Shown piece by piece: positions 1 to 7,381 of a stretch of DNA of 23,181 nucleotides (its first letter is position 1; each line of letters opens with the position of its first letter). The stretch covers positions 1-23,181 of the forward strand of contig CALISI010000002.1 of the NCBI GenBank assembly GCA_938041695.1, written 5' to 3'. The stretch comes from an uncultured Actinomyces sp. Its GTDB lineage: Bacteria; Actinomycetota; Actinomycetes; Actinomycetales; Actinomycetaceae. The notes under the pieces are model-generated. The model worked only from the letters and a program-made list of their open reading frames with translations. It ran no database searches and was not told the DNA's origin. The position numbers and the translations under genes are program-made.

Positions 1-400
1 GCTTCTCGAAGCGTTCCTTGACCTCGGCGGCCGCCTTGTTGTCGTCCGTCCACTGGGTGATGACGACGGATCCGACGTACAAGCCGCGCTCACGGAACTC
101 GTCGATCTGACGCAGAACCTCGTCGTCGTAGGTGGTGCCCATGTCGGCGCGCACCTTGCGGCGCGCGAAGTCCTTGGCGTTGACGGCGACGATGATCTCG
201 ACATCGTCTGCCAGTTCGCGCAGCATGCGCACCTTGTTATCGGGGGTAAAACCGGGCAGAACGCGCGAGGCGTGCATGTCGTCGATCAGCTTGCCGCCAA
301 ACTCCAGGTAGAGCTTGCCGCTGAATTCGCTGCGTCGCTGGGCGATGTGTCGAGACTGCATCTCGACGTACTGATCACTGTCAAAACCGATGCGGTGCAT
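1..400 (-). CDS. DUF1846 (UPF0371) family protein, partial
   Basis: Only the first 133 codons are in the window; the gene runs off the left edge. The translation opens MHRIGFDSDQYVEMQ and continues with KLYLEFGGKLIDDMHASRVL, then PGFTPDNKVRMLREL and GLYVGSVVITQW. I recognise these blocks as the N-terminus of the DUF1846/UPF0371 family, soluble cytoplasmic proteins of roughly 500 residues found in many Gram-positives, with no firmly assigned biochemical function that I know of. The start is the ATG at 400-398, with a GGAGG ribosome-binding site a few bases upstream (complement of 403-409). It is transcribed away from the response-regulator gene, from a 133-bp gap. The family call is confident; no function is claimed. 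Confidence 0.85.
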   Translation of the reverse strand, partial: MHRIGFDSDQYVEMQSRHIAQRRSEFSGKLYLEFGGKLIDDMHASRVLPGFTPDNKVRMLRELADDVEIIVAVNAKDFARRKVRADMGTTYDDEVLRQIDEFRERGLYVGSVVITQWTDDNKAAAEVKERFEK

Positions 401-476
401 GCATCCTCCGAGGTCGCGGAAATAGGAGAGGCCGTCCGTGCGGGGCGGGCAGGCGCTGGCGCGCCCTCGGGGTTCC

Positions 477-482
477 ATTGTA
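477..482 (-). promoter_or_regulatory. candidate -10 box for the DUF1846 gene
   Basis: On the minus strand this reads TACAAT, a 5/6 match to the -10 consensus, about 77 bases before the ATG at 400. No convincing -35 lies 16-18 bases upstream, which is common in high-GC actinobacteria. The rest of the 401-533 gap shows only GC-rich sequence without a strong hairpin. Confidence 0.35.
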
Positions 483-533
483 AGGGCGGGGGTGCGCCAC
501 ACTGCGGATGGGGCACGCGAAAGGGGTCCGACC

Positions 534-1184
534 TCACACGATGTGGCGCTGCATCGCCCAGCGCGTGAGCTCGTTGCGGTTGGAGAGCTGGAGCTTGCGC
601 AGGACCGCGCTCACGTGGGTTTCGACGGTCTTGATGGAGATGAAGAGGTCGTGGGCGACTTCCTTGTAGGTGTAGCCGCGCGCGATGAGGCGCATGACCT
701 CCTGCTCGCGCGCCGAGAGCAGGTCCAGTTCGCTGTCGGTTGTGGAGACCTCGCCGGTGCCGAAGGCATCCAGGACGAAGCCGGCCAGACGCGGGCTGAA
801 GGCGGCGTCCCCCGCGGCGACGCGTCCGATGGCTTCGACGAGGTCCGGGGTGGAGATCGACTTGGTGACGTACCCTCGGGCGCCCGCTCGGATGACCTGG
901 ACGACGTCCTCGGCGGCGTCGGAGACGGACAACGCCAGGAAGTGCAGGCCCTCAATGTCGCGGCAGGAGCTGGCCACTTCCGCCCCGCCTCCGCCGTTTC
1001 CGCCGGGCAGGTGCACGTCGAGGAGGGCCACGTCCGGGGTGAGCGCACGGCAGGCCGCGATGGCACCCTCGACGTCGGAGGCGTCCCCAACGACCTCGAG
1101 GTCGGCCCCGGAATTCTCGAGCTCGGCGCGCACGCCTGCACGCACCATGGGGTGATCGTCGATGACGAGGATGCGGATGGTCAC
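534..1184 (-). CDS. LuxR/NarL-family response regulator
   Basis: A 216-residue two-domain response regulator. The receiver domain (about residues 1-120) has the acidic pair D9-D10, phosphoacceptor D56 in LLDVHLP, S85 at the Thr/Ser switch and K107 in YVTKS. The C-terminal LuxR-type helix-turn-helix (about 150-212) contains LSAREQEVMRLIARGY and the recognition region IKTVETHVSAVLRKL. It should bind DNA when phosphorylated by the kinase encoded immediately upstream. It starts at GTG 1184, which overlaps the kinase stop by four bases (GTGA), with GGGAGG six bases before it, so the pair is translationally coupled. A Gly-rich insert (GGNGGGGAE, about 61-69) after the phosphorylation site is unusual. 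The regulon is unknown; the divergent PspC operon is the obvious candidate. Confidence 0.93.
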   Translation of the reverse strand: MTIRILVIDDHPMVRAGVRAELENSGADLEVVGDASDVEGAIAACRALTPDVALLDVHLPGGNGGGGAEVASSCRDIEGLHFLALSVSDAAEDVVQVIRAGARGYVTKSISTPDLVEAIGRVAAGDAAFSPRLAGFVLDAFGTGEVSTTDSELDLLSAREQEVMRLIARGYTYKEVAHDLFISIKTVETHVSAVLRKLQLSNRNELTRWAMQRHIV

Positions 1185-2473
1185 TGTGTCCTCCCGGTCG
1201 GGGCTGTTTGTTCCAGGATATCGGAGCGCGGCACGCTCAGAGCAATTTCGGTGCCGCGGGCGAGACGCCTAACCGTGGCGCTTCCCCCGGCTCGGCGCAT
1301 GCGCCCGACGATAGAGTCGCGCACGCCGTGGCGGTCGGCCGCGATGGTGGCGGGGTCGAATCCCTCACCGTTGTCCTTGATGAAGGCCTCGATGGCTCGG
1401 GGGCGCACTTCGACGTAGACGGAGACAGGCGGGGCGCCGTGGCGCACAGCGTTTTGGCAGGCCTCGGCCAGGGCTGCGACGAGCGCGAGTTCACCGGGAC
1501 CCGGGCACATATCTCCCACGACGACGACGCTGATCGGCACGCCGTAGCGACTTTCGACGCCGACGACGGCCTCCGTGACGGCCGCTTCGAGGGAATCGGC
1601 GGCTTGGGCGTGTCCCGTGTAGAGCCACGCGCGCAGTTCGCGTTCCTCGGTGAGCGCGATGGCGCGCACGCGGGCCGGGTCCTCGGCGGAGGCGCGGATC
1701 AGAGTGAGGGCCTGGAGCACGGAGTCGTGCAGGTGAGCGGCGATGTCGGCGCGCTCGGCTTCTCGCACGCGCTGGGCCTGGGCCTGCGACAAGTCTTTCG
1801 TGGTGCGCAGCCACAGGGGCATGAAAGCGAAGAGGACACCCGCCACCAGAGCAGCCCCGATGAGACCGCCACGCAGCAGGATGACGGGCGGATTATCGCG
1901 CGAGGCGACCATGACGACACCGAGGCTGAGCAGCACGATCCCACCGAAGACAGCCCCGATGAAGCGCAACGACCGCCAGGAACTCACGTTGCGGCTCTGG
2001 CTCCACACGAGCGCAATGCCCGACATAATCGAGACGATGGCCCCCATGTCGCGCCAGTCCAGCGTGTTCGTCGCGTTCAGGATCGTGCCGACGATCGCGG
2101 CCACGATCAGGGCCACGCCGACGACGATCAAGCGATTGCGCGACACCTGGGCGGCGCGTTCCTCACGCAGTCGGACGAGGCCGGGGCTGAGCGAATCCGT
2201 CCCGCTAGCCTCGGGGGAATCCTCGGGGACCGTCACCCACAGCCACAGGTAGACGCCGATGCCGACGCCGAACCCCGCCAGGCAGACGAACAAGACACGC
2301 ACGAGCGCGACCGGCAACCGCAGGTGTACGGCCAGACCCGAGCACACGCCGCCCAGCCAGGGGGCCGACATGTCCGGGCTCGAGGCGGTCGCGCGCACGA
2401 GCGGGGGCCTGCTGGGAGGCGCCGGAATCGGCGGAGTCCACCCCGGACGGGGGGAATTCACGGGTCTGCTCAC
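1181..2473 (-). CDS. PspC-domain sensor histidine kinase
   Basis: A membrane sensor kinase of about 430 residues. An N-terminal PspC domain (about 35-84, PWLGGVCSGLAVHLRLP then hydrophobic sequence ending VTVPEDS) is followed by four or five further membrane segments (about 115-225). A short dimerisation helix has the phospho-acceptor His in AAHLHDSVLQAL (about residue 249), followed by a HATPase domain with N-box EACQNAVRHG and G-box DNGEGFD. The layout matches PspC-type kinases of actinobacteria, related to LiaS/DesK-like enzymes that pair with LuxR-type regulators. Start choice: GTG 2473 follows a minus-strand CACAAT box by six bases, which fits a leaderless transcript. An in-frame ATG at 2536 would add 21 residues encoded by an inverted-repeat-rich stretch that does not look like protein. 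It overlaps the downstream regulator by four bases. Confidence 0.9.
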   Translation of the reverse strand: MSRPVNSPRPGWTPPIPAPPSRPPLVRATASSPDMSAPWLGGVCSGLAVHLRLPVALVRVLFVCLAGFGVGIGVYLWLWVTVPEDSPEASGTDSLSPGLVRLREERAAQVSRNRLIVVGVALIVAAIVGTILNATNTLDWRDMGAIVSIMSGIALVWSQSRNVSSWRSLRFIGAVFGGIVLLSLGVVMVASRDNPPVILLRGGLIGAALVAGVLFAFMPLWLRTTKDLSQAQAQRVREAERADIAAHLHDSVLQALTLIRASAEDPARVRAIALTEERELRAWLYTGHAQAADSLEAAVTEAVVGVESRYGVPISVVVVGDMCPGPGELALVAALAEACQNAVRHGAPPVSVYVEVRPRAIEAFIKDNGEGFDPATIAADRHGVRDSIVGRMRRAGGSATVRRLARGTEIALSVPRSDILEQTAPTGRTQ

Positions 2474-2479
2474 GCTCCC

Positions 2480-2517
2480 ATTGTGGCATGCCACGGGGTG
2501 TCCCCCCGGGATACCCC
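2480..2517. promoter_or_regulatory. divergent control region: palindromes over the kinase promoter
   Basis: GTGGCATGCCAC at 2483-2494 is a perfect 12-bp palindrome that overlaps the candidate kinase -10 (minus-strand CACAAT, 2485-2480). It directly abuts a second inverted repeat, GGGGTGTCCC (2495-2504) and GGGATACCCC (2508-2517), with one mismatch and a 3-bp centre. Placement over a promoter between two divergent units suggests an operator. The binding protein is unknown; the adjacent LuxR-type regulator is one candidate. Confidence 0.45.
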
Positions 2518-2591
2518 CAGCACAATCAGGGGTCATTCAGGGGGTCCCCTACTGTCGCGCTCCCCCCGTTCTTTGGTTGAGTAGTGGTATC

Positions 2592-2610
2592 GATCCACGC
2601 CGCGTGGATC
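2592..2610. promoter_or_regulatory. perfect inverted repeat in the PspC operon leader
   Basis: GATCCACG (2592-2599), CCG, CGTGGATC (2603-2610) is a perfect 8-bp inverted repeat ending seven bases before the AGAGGA ribosome-binding site of the PspC gene. It could be an operator or a leader hairpin. No strong -10/-35 pair is obvious here. Confidence 0.4.
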
Positions 2611-2627
2611 CCATCGAGAGGAAGTGC

Positions 2628-4307
2628 ATGATGAGTTGGTCGAACGGTACAACGGATCCGAGTGCTCAGTACCAGCAGCGCCCGCCCCGCAGTGGTTTCT
2701 TCGACTCCATCCGAGGCTCCGGGTGGTACCGCGCGAAGCCCCGCGTTCTCGGAGGCGTCTGCTCGGGAATCTCCGCCCACCAGGGGTGGGACCTGTCGCT
2801 CGTGCGCGTCCTCGTGGTGGTCACTGCGTTCTTCATGCCGCTCGTTGTCCCCGCCTACGGGCTGGCCTGGCTGCTCCTGCCCGAAGCTGAGGACGGCCGT
2901 ATTCACGTCGAGGAGGCTATCGAGGGACGCTTCGACATCGCCGTCATCGGCGGCGCTCTGATGATTCTCGCCGCCCTATCCTCGATGTTCTCCGATGTCG
3001 GTGTCTTCGGCATCATGGGGATCGGCTGGTTCAAGATCATCATCGTGGCACTGTCCTTCTCGGCCATCGCGGCCGCTCTCGTGGGCCTGTCGCTCTCTCG
3101 CAACCGGAACGCGGGCCAACAGCGCCCCTCCTACGGGGCCGCCCACTACGAGGCTCCACGAAACAACGCCCCGTCGGCTGCTCCCACCCCGAACGCGGCG
3201 GGCGCCTCCGTCCCTTTTGTGCCAGCTTCCCCGGCCGCTGACGGCACGGGGGAACCGGATCCGGGTATGAAGCCCGAGCAGGGTCCCGCAGGTTTCCCCG
3301 CGTACGGCGTTCCGTGCGATTTCGAGTCCTCCCCCGCCGGCGCCGCCAGCCCGCAGGCCGGACCGCGTCCGGCCGCCGCTACCGCCTCCGTGCCCCACCC
3401 CGGCTGGACGCCTCCCGCGAGCGCGCCCACACCTCGTCGATGGAACGCTCCGCCCGCGCCGACGCATCGTCCCCGCACAGTTTCCGGCCGCGCGAACCTG
3501 GCGATCACGGGCCTGCTGGTGCTCATCACGGCTGCCGTTTTCGCTGGGCTGTACTGGGCGGATAAGGGTCTCGCGATCCCCCTCATCACCGGCGAAACGG
3601 TCGATCAGACGATCGCCCGCATCATCACCATTGGTGGCGGCGTGTGCCTGCTTGTCGTCGGGCTCTCCCTGGCGATTGCTGCCCTGCGCGACCGCAGCGC
3701 GGGATGGCTCACCGCCCTGTCGGTCATCGGCATCATCATGGCGTTTCCCACTGCGGCCATCGGCACCCAGGCCGCCCGCCCGACCGATTTCCACATCAAC
3801 GTTCACCCCGGCGGCATCAACACGGAGACGACGCGCGACTGGACGGTCGACAGAGTCAGCGGGGGAAACCCGGCCGGCACCACGGTACTCGACCTGACTG
3901 GAGCTCCCGTCGGCACCACGAAGACAATCGTCGTCGACTGGGAGGCCTGGAGCAGGCTGACCATTCAGGTGGCCGAGGGCCAGCCCGTGCAGATCGTGTG
4001 CCAGTCCGATATCGAGACTCTCTCCACCAACATGGACGGCAACGGCTGGGCTTCCCCGCTGAACAACTGCGCGGGGGCGACCGCTACTTCCCCCTCCTGG
4101 GGGAAGCCCTCCCTGGGCGGCATCACCGTCCTCATCACCGATAGCGCGGGGCTCGACACGCTGACGGTCCTGCAGACACCCGATTCCTCGGGAACATGGG
4201 GCTCCAAGCCGACCACGACGCCCTCGGCTACCCCGTCGGCAACGCCCTCGACGACTCCGAGTACCTCTCCATCTCCCACCCCTACCGGCTCCCAGTCGGG
4301 TAACTGA
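2628..4307 (+). CDS. PspC-domain membrane protein with Ser/Thr/Pro-rich tail
   Basis: A 559-residue protein. Residues about 35-90 form a PspC domain (WYRAKPRVLGGVCSGISAHQ, then a hydrophobic stretch ending LLLPEAEDG). Two more membrane segments (about 105-160) follow, then a long Pro/Ala-rich linker (about 165-290) and three hydrophobic segments (about 290-385). The C-terminal part begins NVHPGGINTET and contains LDLTGAPVGTTKTIVVDW. It looks beta-rich, possibly like the LiaF/DUF4097-type C-terminal domains of PspC proteins; this is inference. The last 35 residues are a low-complexity TPSATPSATPSTTPS tail, probably outside the membrane and a plausible O-mannosylation substrate. The start is ATG 2628 (or the adjacent ATG 2631), preceded by AGAGGA at 2617-2622; the frame is open further upstream. 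The next gene starts 15 bases after its stop. Confidence 0.88.
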   Translation: MMSWSNGTTDPSAQYQQRPPRSGFFDSIRGSGWYRAKPRVLGGVCSGISAHQGWDLSLVRVLVVVTAFFMPLVVPAYGLAWLLLPEAEDGRIHVEEAIEGRFDIAVIGGALMILAALSSMFSDVGVFGIMGIGWFKIIIVALSFSAIAAALVGLSLSRNRNAGQQRPSYGAAHYEAPRNNAPSAAPTPNAAGASVPFVPASPAADGTGEPDPGMKPEQGPAGFPAYGVPCDFESSPAGAASPQAGPRPAAATASVPHPGWTPPASAPTPRRWNAPPAPTHRPRTVSGRANLAITGLLVLITAAVFAGLYWADKGLAIPLITGETVDQTIARIITIGGGVCLLVVGLSLAIAALRDRSAGWLTALSVIGIIMAFPTAAIGTQAARPTDFHINVHPGGINTETTRDWTVDRVSGGNPAGTTVLDLTGAPVGTTKTIVVDWEAWSRLTIQVAEGQPVQIVCQSDIETLSTNMDGNGWASPLNNCAGATATSPSWGKPSLGGITVLITDSAGLDTLTVLQTPDSSGTWGSKPTTTPSATPSATPSTTPSTSPSPTPTGSQSGN

Positions 4308-4322
4308 GGAAGGACCACGACC

Positions 4323-5051
4323 ATGACCACCTCGAGCGACGACCTCACCACCGAGCTGCCCGAATTCGACGCAACGACACCGCTGCCGACGATCCCAGGG
4401 CCGACTGTCGGCGTCGGCGCGGACACGACGACACAGCTGCCGACCTCCTCCCCGGACCTGTCCTCGGACCCCCTGGCGGTCTTCCGCGAAGCACCGACTG
4501 CCCAGATGCCCACCGATCCCTTTCGCTCAGACGCTGGGACTGCGAGCCAGGCGAGCGCATCGGGCGCGCAGGGGCCACATGCGCAGGCGGGCTCTCCTGC
4601 CGGCTCCGTAGGGGCGGGCGGGCGCACCGCCTTCGACCCGGCCTCCACGGGTGAGTCCATCCCCCAGGGGCACGAGGCCGGGGCTCCTCATCGCCGTCAG
4701 GAGCCCCTGGGTGCTCCCGGCGCAGCGGCGGGCCCGGCTGCGAGCGCTCACACCACGTGGAGCGCGCCGGCAGGCCCCGTCGATGTACGCTCGCTGCCCG
4801 AGGCACCCAGTAGGGGCGTGCGCGTCGGTTCCTTCGTGTGGGCGCTCCTCGTATGCATGGTGGGGGTTTTCCTCATCGCCGAGGCCTACGTGACGAACTT
4901 TAATCTGCCGATCCTCGGGATCAGCTCGATCGCAGCGCTGGGCGTGATCTTGATTCTCACCGCACTCTTTTCTGGACGTTCCAAGAAGAACCGGAAGGCG
5001 GACACCCCGTCGGTGTCATCGAATCCGGCGGACGCGATCCGCAGGGACTGA
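4323..5051 (+). CDS. hypothetical Pro/Thr-rich protein with two C-terminal TM segments
   Basis: A 242-residue protein I do not recognise as a named family. The first 160 residues are low-complexity, rich in Thr, Pro, Ala and Gly (for example TTTQLPTSSPDLSSDP) and probably disordered. Two hydrophobic segments follow (about 167-187 and 195-215, VWALLVCMVGVFLI and GISSIAALGVILIL), then a basic tail beginning SGRSKKNRK. The segments are separated by only a few residues, like the small membrane hairpins of LiaF-type proteins. It begins 15 bases after the PspC gene with GGAAGGA as ribosome-binding site, so it is almost certainly co-transcribed and probably a partner in the same membrane module. A strong hairpin terminator follows at 5079-5120. 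Confidence 0.75.
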   Translation: MTTSSDDLTTELPEFDATTPLPTIPGPTVGVGADTTTQLPTSSPDLSSDPLAVFREAPTAQMPTDPFRSDAGTASQASASGAQGPHAQAGSPAGSVGAGGRTAFDPASTGESIPQGHEAGAPHRRQEPLGAPGAAAGPAASAHTTWSAPAGPVDVRSLPEAPSRGVRVGSFVWALLVCMVGVFLIAEAYVTNFNLPILGISSIAALGVILILTALFSGRSKKNRKADTPSVSSNPADAIRRD

Positions 5052-5078
5052 AGCGGCGTCTGGCAACGCACGCACAAA

Positions 5079-5120
5079 CGGGGTGGGCCCGGGAACCAAG
5101 CGGTTCCCGGGCCCACCCCG
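5079..5120. terminator. bidirectional hairpin terminator
   Basis: A perfect 19-bp stem (5079-5097 with 5102-5120) and a 4-base loop, AAGC. It sits between the convergent 4323-5051 gene and ptsI. There is no U-run on either side. The outer stem GGGTGGG/CCCACCC recurs in the hairpins at 9080 and 21982. Confidence 0.85.
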
Positions 5121-5141
5121 CTATGTGTCAGAAGCGTCGAA

Positions 5142-6824
5142 TCACAGCAGATCCAGCATCGCCGGAGCCACCAGCTTCAAGACGTTCTCACGGCCTTCCT
5201 TCGCGTTAGGCGCATCCACCGCGTAGGCAGCCATCTGCTGGCAGGTCGCCAGGTCGTGCATACGCAGGGCAGCGCGCACGGCATTAACCTTCGAGGGTGC
5301 CATCGACAGGGAGGCAACACCCAGGCCCGTGAGGACCAGGGCCAGCAGCGGGTCACCGCCGGCCTCGCCACACACGCCGATCGGCTTGCCCGTCGCACGA
5401 CCGCCGTTGCAGGCGGTGCGGATCATCTCGAGGACCGCAGGCTGCCACGGATCCAGGAGTGCCGCCAGGTTGCCGTCCAGGCGGTCGGCAGCCATCGTGT
5501 ACTGCGTCAGGTCGTTCGTGCCGATGGACGCGAAGTCCACGATCGACAGGAGCTGCTCGGCACGCAGGGCGGCCGCGGGCACCTCGATCATGATGCCGAC
5601 CTTGGGCAGGCCGTAGCCGCGCGCCTTGTCGGCGAACCACTTGGCCTCGTCAGCGGTCGAGACCATGGGGGCCATGACCCACAGCTCCGCGCCCGTCGCC
5701 TTGTGAGCGGCGGCCAGCGCCTGCAGCTGCGTATCAATGAGGTCCTCGCGCACCTGGCACAGGCGCAGGCCGCGCACACCCAGGGCCGGGTTCTCCTCGG
5801 CGCCCAGATCCGCGAAGCTCAGCGGCTTATCGGCACCCGCGTCGAGGGTACGCACGACCACGCGACGCGATCCGAAAGACTGCAGGACCTTCGTGTAGGT
5901 GTCGGTCTGTTCCTCCAGCGTCGGGGCCTCCGAACGCTCCAGGAACAGGAACTCCGTGCGGAATAGGCCAGAACCCTCGAGGTCAAACTTCGAGGCCTTC
6001 ATCGCATCGTCAACCGTGCCGATATTGGCCAGGAGCTTCACGCGGTAGCCGTCGTAAGTCGCGCCTTCACCGGTCGAACCCGCCAGAGCCAAGGAGCGGC
6101 GGCGTGAGCGTTCCTTGAGCAGGTCCACCTCGTCGTCGGTGGGGGCGACGATCACCTCGCCGACGCCGCCATCAAGGGCGAGCATGGTGCCTTCGGTAAT
6201 CTCCATGATGCCCGCGGCCTTCACGATCGCGGGAATACCCAGCTGGGCAGCCAGGATCGCCGTGTGCGACGTGGGGCCGCCGACCTCGGTGATGATGCCG
6301 AGGACGGTCTCCGGATCCAGCGTCGCAGTCTCGGCGGGAGCCAGATCGTGGGCCACGAGAACGACGGGGCCATCGAAGGCCGGAACGCCGGGCTCAGGCA
6401 GGCCGCGAAGCTCACTGATCGCGCGATCGCGCACGTCGTAGAGGTCGGTCGCACGCTCGGCCATGTAGCCGCCCAGACCGCGCAGCATCTGCGCGTAGTC
6501 CTCAACCGCATCATGGACAGCCTGGGTGATACCCAGCCCCTTCTTCAGCTTCTTGTCAACAGCCTTGGCCAGGCCGCGGTCACCCGCGAGCTGGGCGGTG
6601 GCCTTCAGGATCGCCTTCGTCTCCTCCGGCGCATTCGCGGCGCGCTCTGTCAGGCGAGCGGAAACCGCAGCGAGTGCCTCGCGGACACGCGCGCCGTCGG
6701 CGGCAGCGTCAACGCTGCCCGGCTCCGTCGTGTCAACACCGGGGGCGGGTTGGACGATCGCCGCGGGGGCTGCTGCGGTACCGGCGGAGACGCCGATGCC
6801 GTGCAGGACGTCGTGCGTCGCCAT
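5142..6824 (-). CDS. ptsI: phosphoenolpyruvate-protein phosphotransferase (PTS enzyme I)
   Basis: Enzyme I transfers phosphate from phosphoenolpyruvate to HPr, the first step of the sugar phosphotransferase system; it is cytoplasmic. The protein is 560 residues, close to the usual 560-580. The phosphohistidine domain has the active-site His187 in GGPTSHTAI. The PEP-binding barrel shows GSGLFRTEFLFLER (about 284-297), SIGTNDLTQYTMAADR (about 433-448) and catalytic Cys485 in GVCGEAGGDP. The start is ATG 6824 (MATHDVLHGIGVSAG), with AGGAG seven bases upstream; the frame is open to 6884 but that extension overlaps HPr and is not conserved-looking. The gene begins four bases after the HPr stop, so the two form an operon. 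The order ptsH-ptsI is standard. Confidence 0.97.
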   Translation of the reverse strand: MATHDVLHGIGVSAGTAAAPAAIVQPAPGVDTTEPGSVDAAADGARVREALAAVSARLTERAANAPEETKAILKATAQLAGDRGLAKAVDKKLKKGLGITQAVHDAVEDYAQMLRGLGGYMAERATDLYDVRDRAISELRGLPEPGVPAFDGPVVLVAHDLAPAETATLDPETVLGIITEVGGPTSHTAILAAQLGIPAIVKAAGIMEITEGTMLALDGGVGEVIVAPTDDEVDLLKERSRRRSLALAGSTGEGATYDGYRVKLLANIGTVDDAMKASKFDLEGSGLFRTEFLFLERSEAPTLEEQTDTYTKVLQSFGSRRVVVRTLDAGADKPLSFADLGAEENPALGVRGLRLCQVREDLIDTQLQALAAAHKATGAELWVMAPMVSTADEAKWFADKARGYGLPKVGIMIEVPAAALRAEQLLSIVDFASIGTNDLTQYTMAADRLDGNLAALLDPWQPAVLEMIRTACNGGRATGKPIGVCGEAGGDPLLALVLTGLGVASLSMAPSKVNAVRAALRMHDLATCQQMAAYAVDAPNAKEGRENVLKLVAPAMLDLL

Positions 6825-6828
6825 CAGT

Positions 6829-7095
6829 TCACTCCTGGTCGAGGTCGCGCGAGAGCAGCTCAACGAGCGAGTCGAGGACCGCACCCGCGGAATCGTCCTC
6901 GGTGGACAGCGTGACGACGTCGCCGTGCTTGGCGCCCAGGGTCATGATTTCGAGGAGCGACGCAGCGTCAGCTTCCTCTCCACCCAGAGAGATGGTCACG
7001 TCGACGCCGGAGTCGTCAACGGCCTCGGCGAGAATGTTTGCAGGACGCGCGTGGAGGCCAACGGAGGAACCAATTGCAACGGTGCGGGAAATCAT
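6829..7095 (-). CDS. ptsH: phosphocarrier protein HPr
   Basis: An 88-residue HPr, which carries phosphate from enzyme I to the sugar-specific EIIA domains. The active site is His15 in GLHARPA. Ser46 in DAASLLEIMTLG aligns with the regulatory serine of Firmicute HPr, although no HPr kinase is visible in this window and actinobacteria usually lack one. The start ATG 7095 has AAAGGAA eight bases upstream. The frame is open to 7515, but only because the divergent regulator gene is there. It is cotranscribed with ptsI and is the general phosphate donor for the EIIBCA encoded nearby. Confidence 0.96.
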   Translation of the reverse strand: MISRTVAIGSSVGLHARPANILAEAVDDSGVDVTISLGGEEADAASLLEIMTLGAKHGDVVTLSTEDDSAGAVLDSLVELLSRDLDQE

Positions 7096-7153
7096 GGTTG
7101 TTCCTTTCAAGTGCGGGTATGTCCATCGTGAGACACAGGTGCCCGTAGTGCCC

Positions 7154-7182
7154 ATGGTATCGGGCTGGCATACCCGCGCAAA
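7154..7182 (-). promoter_or_regulatory. candidate ptsHI promoter
   Basis: Read on the minus strand, a -35-like TTTGCG (7182-7177) is followed after 17 bases by TACCAT (7159-7154). This gives a leader of about 50 bases before the HPr ATG. The match is modest. No clear LacI-type operator was seen in this divergent region (7096-7381). Confidence 0.35.
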
Positions 7183-7341
7183 ACCCGATATCACCGACCG
7201 TGACATGGGATACATCACCCTCATAAATGCCGATAAACCATGGAATGAACGCCTCGCGCGCTCCCGCGTGACAACACCCTCGCGTGATGCTCGGCCCCGG
7301 CCGCGCCGACGTGACGCACGGCTTCCTCCCAGGTGACCAAC

Positions 7342-7347
7342 TACAAT
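7342..7347 (+). promoter_or_regulatory. candidate -10 box for the LacI-family regulator
   Basis: TACAAT (5/6 to consensus) lies about 35 bases before the ATG at 7382, giving a short leader that holds the AAGGAAAGG ribosome-binding site (7364-7372). No good -35 is seen. Confidence 0.4.
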
Positions 7348-7381
7348 GGAGAAATACCGAGGGAAGGAAAGGAAACCCCGC

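Noticed and set aside
2474..2536. N-terminal extension of the sensor kinase from ATG 2536
   Set aside because: The 21 extra residues are encoded by palindromic DNA and look unlike protein; GTG 2473 sits six bases after a -10-like box. The longer start remains possible.
7186..7220. CRP-like GTGA/TCAC half-sites between HPr and the LacI-type gene
   Set aside because: The half-sites are 11 bases apart instead of 6, and the other arrangement points outward, so it does not fit a CRP site.
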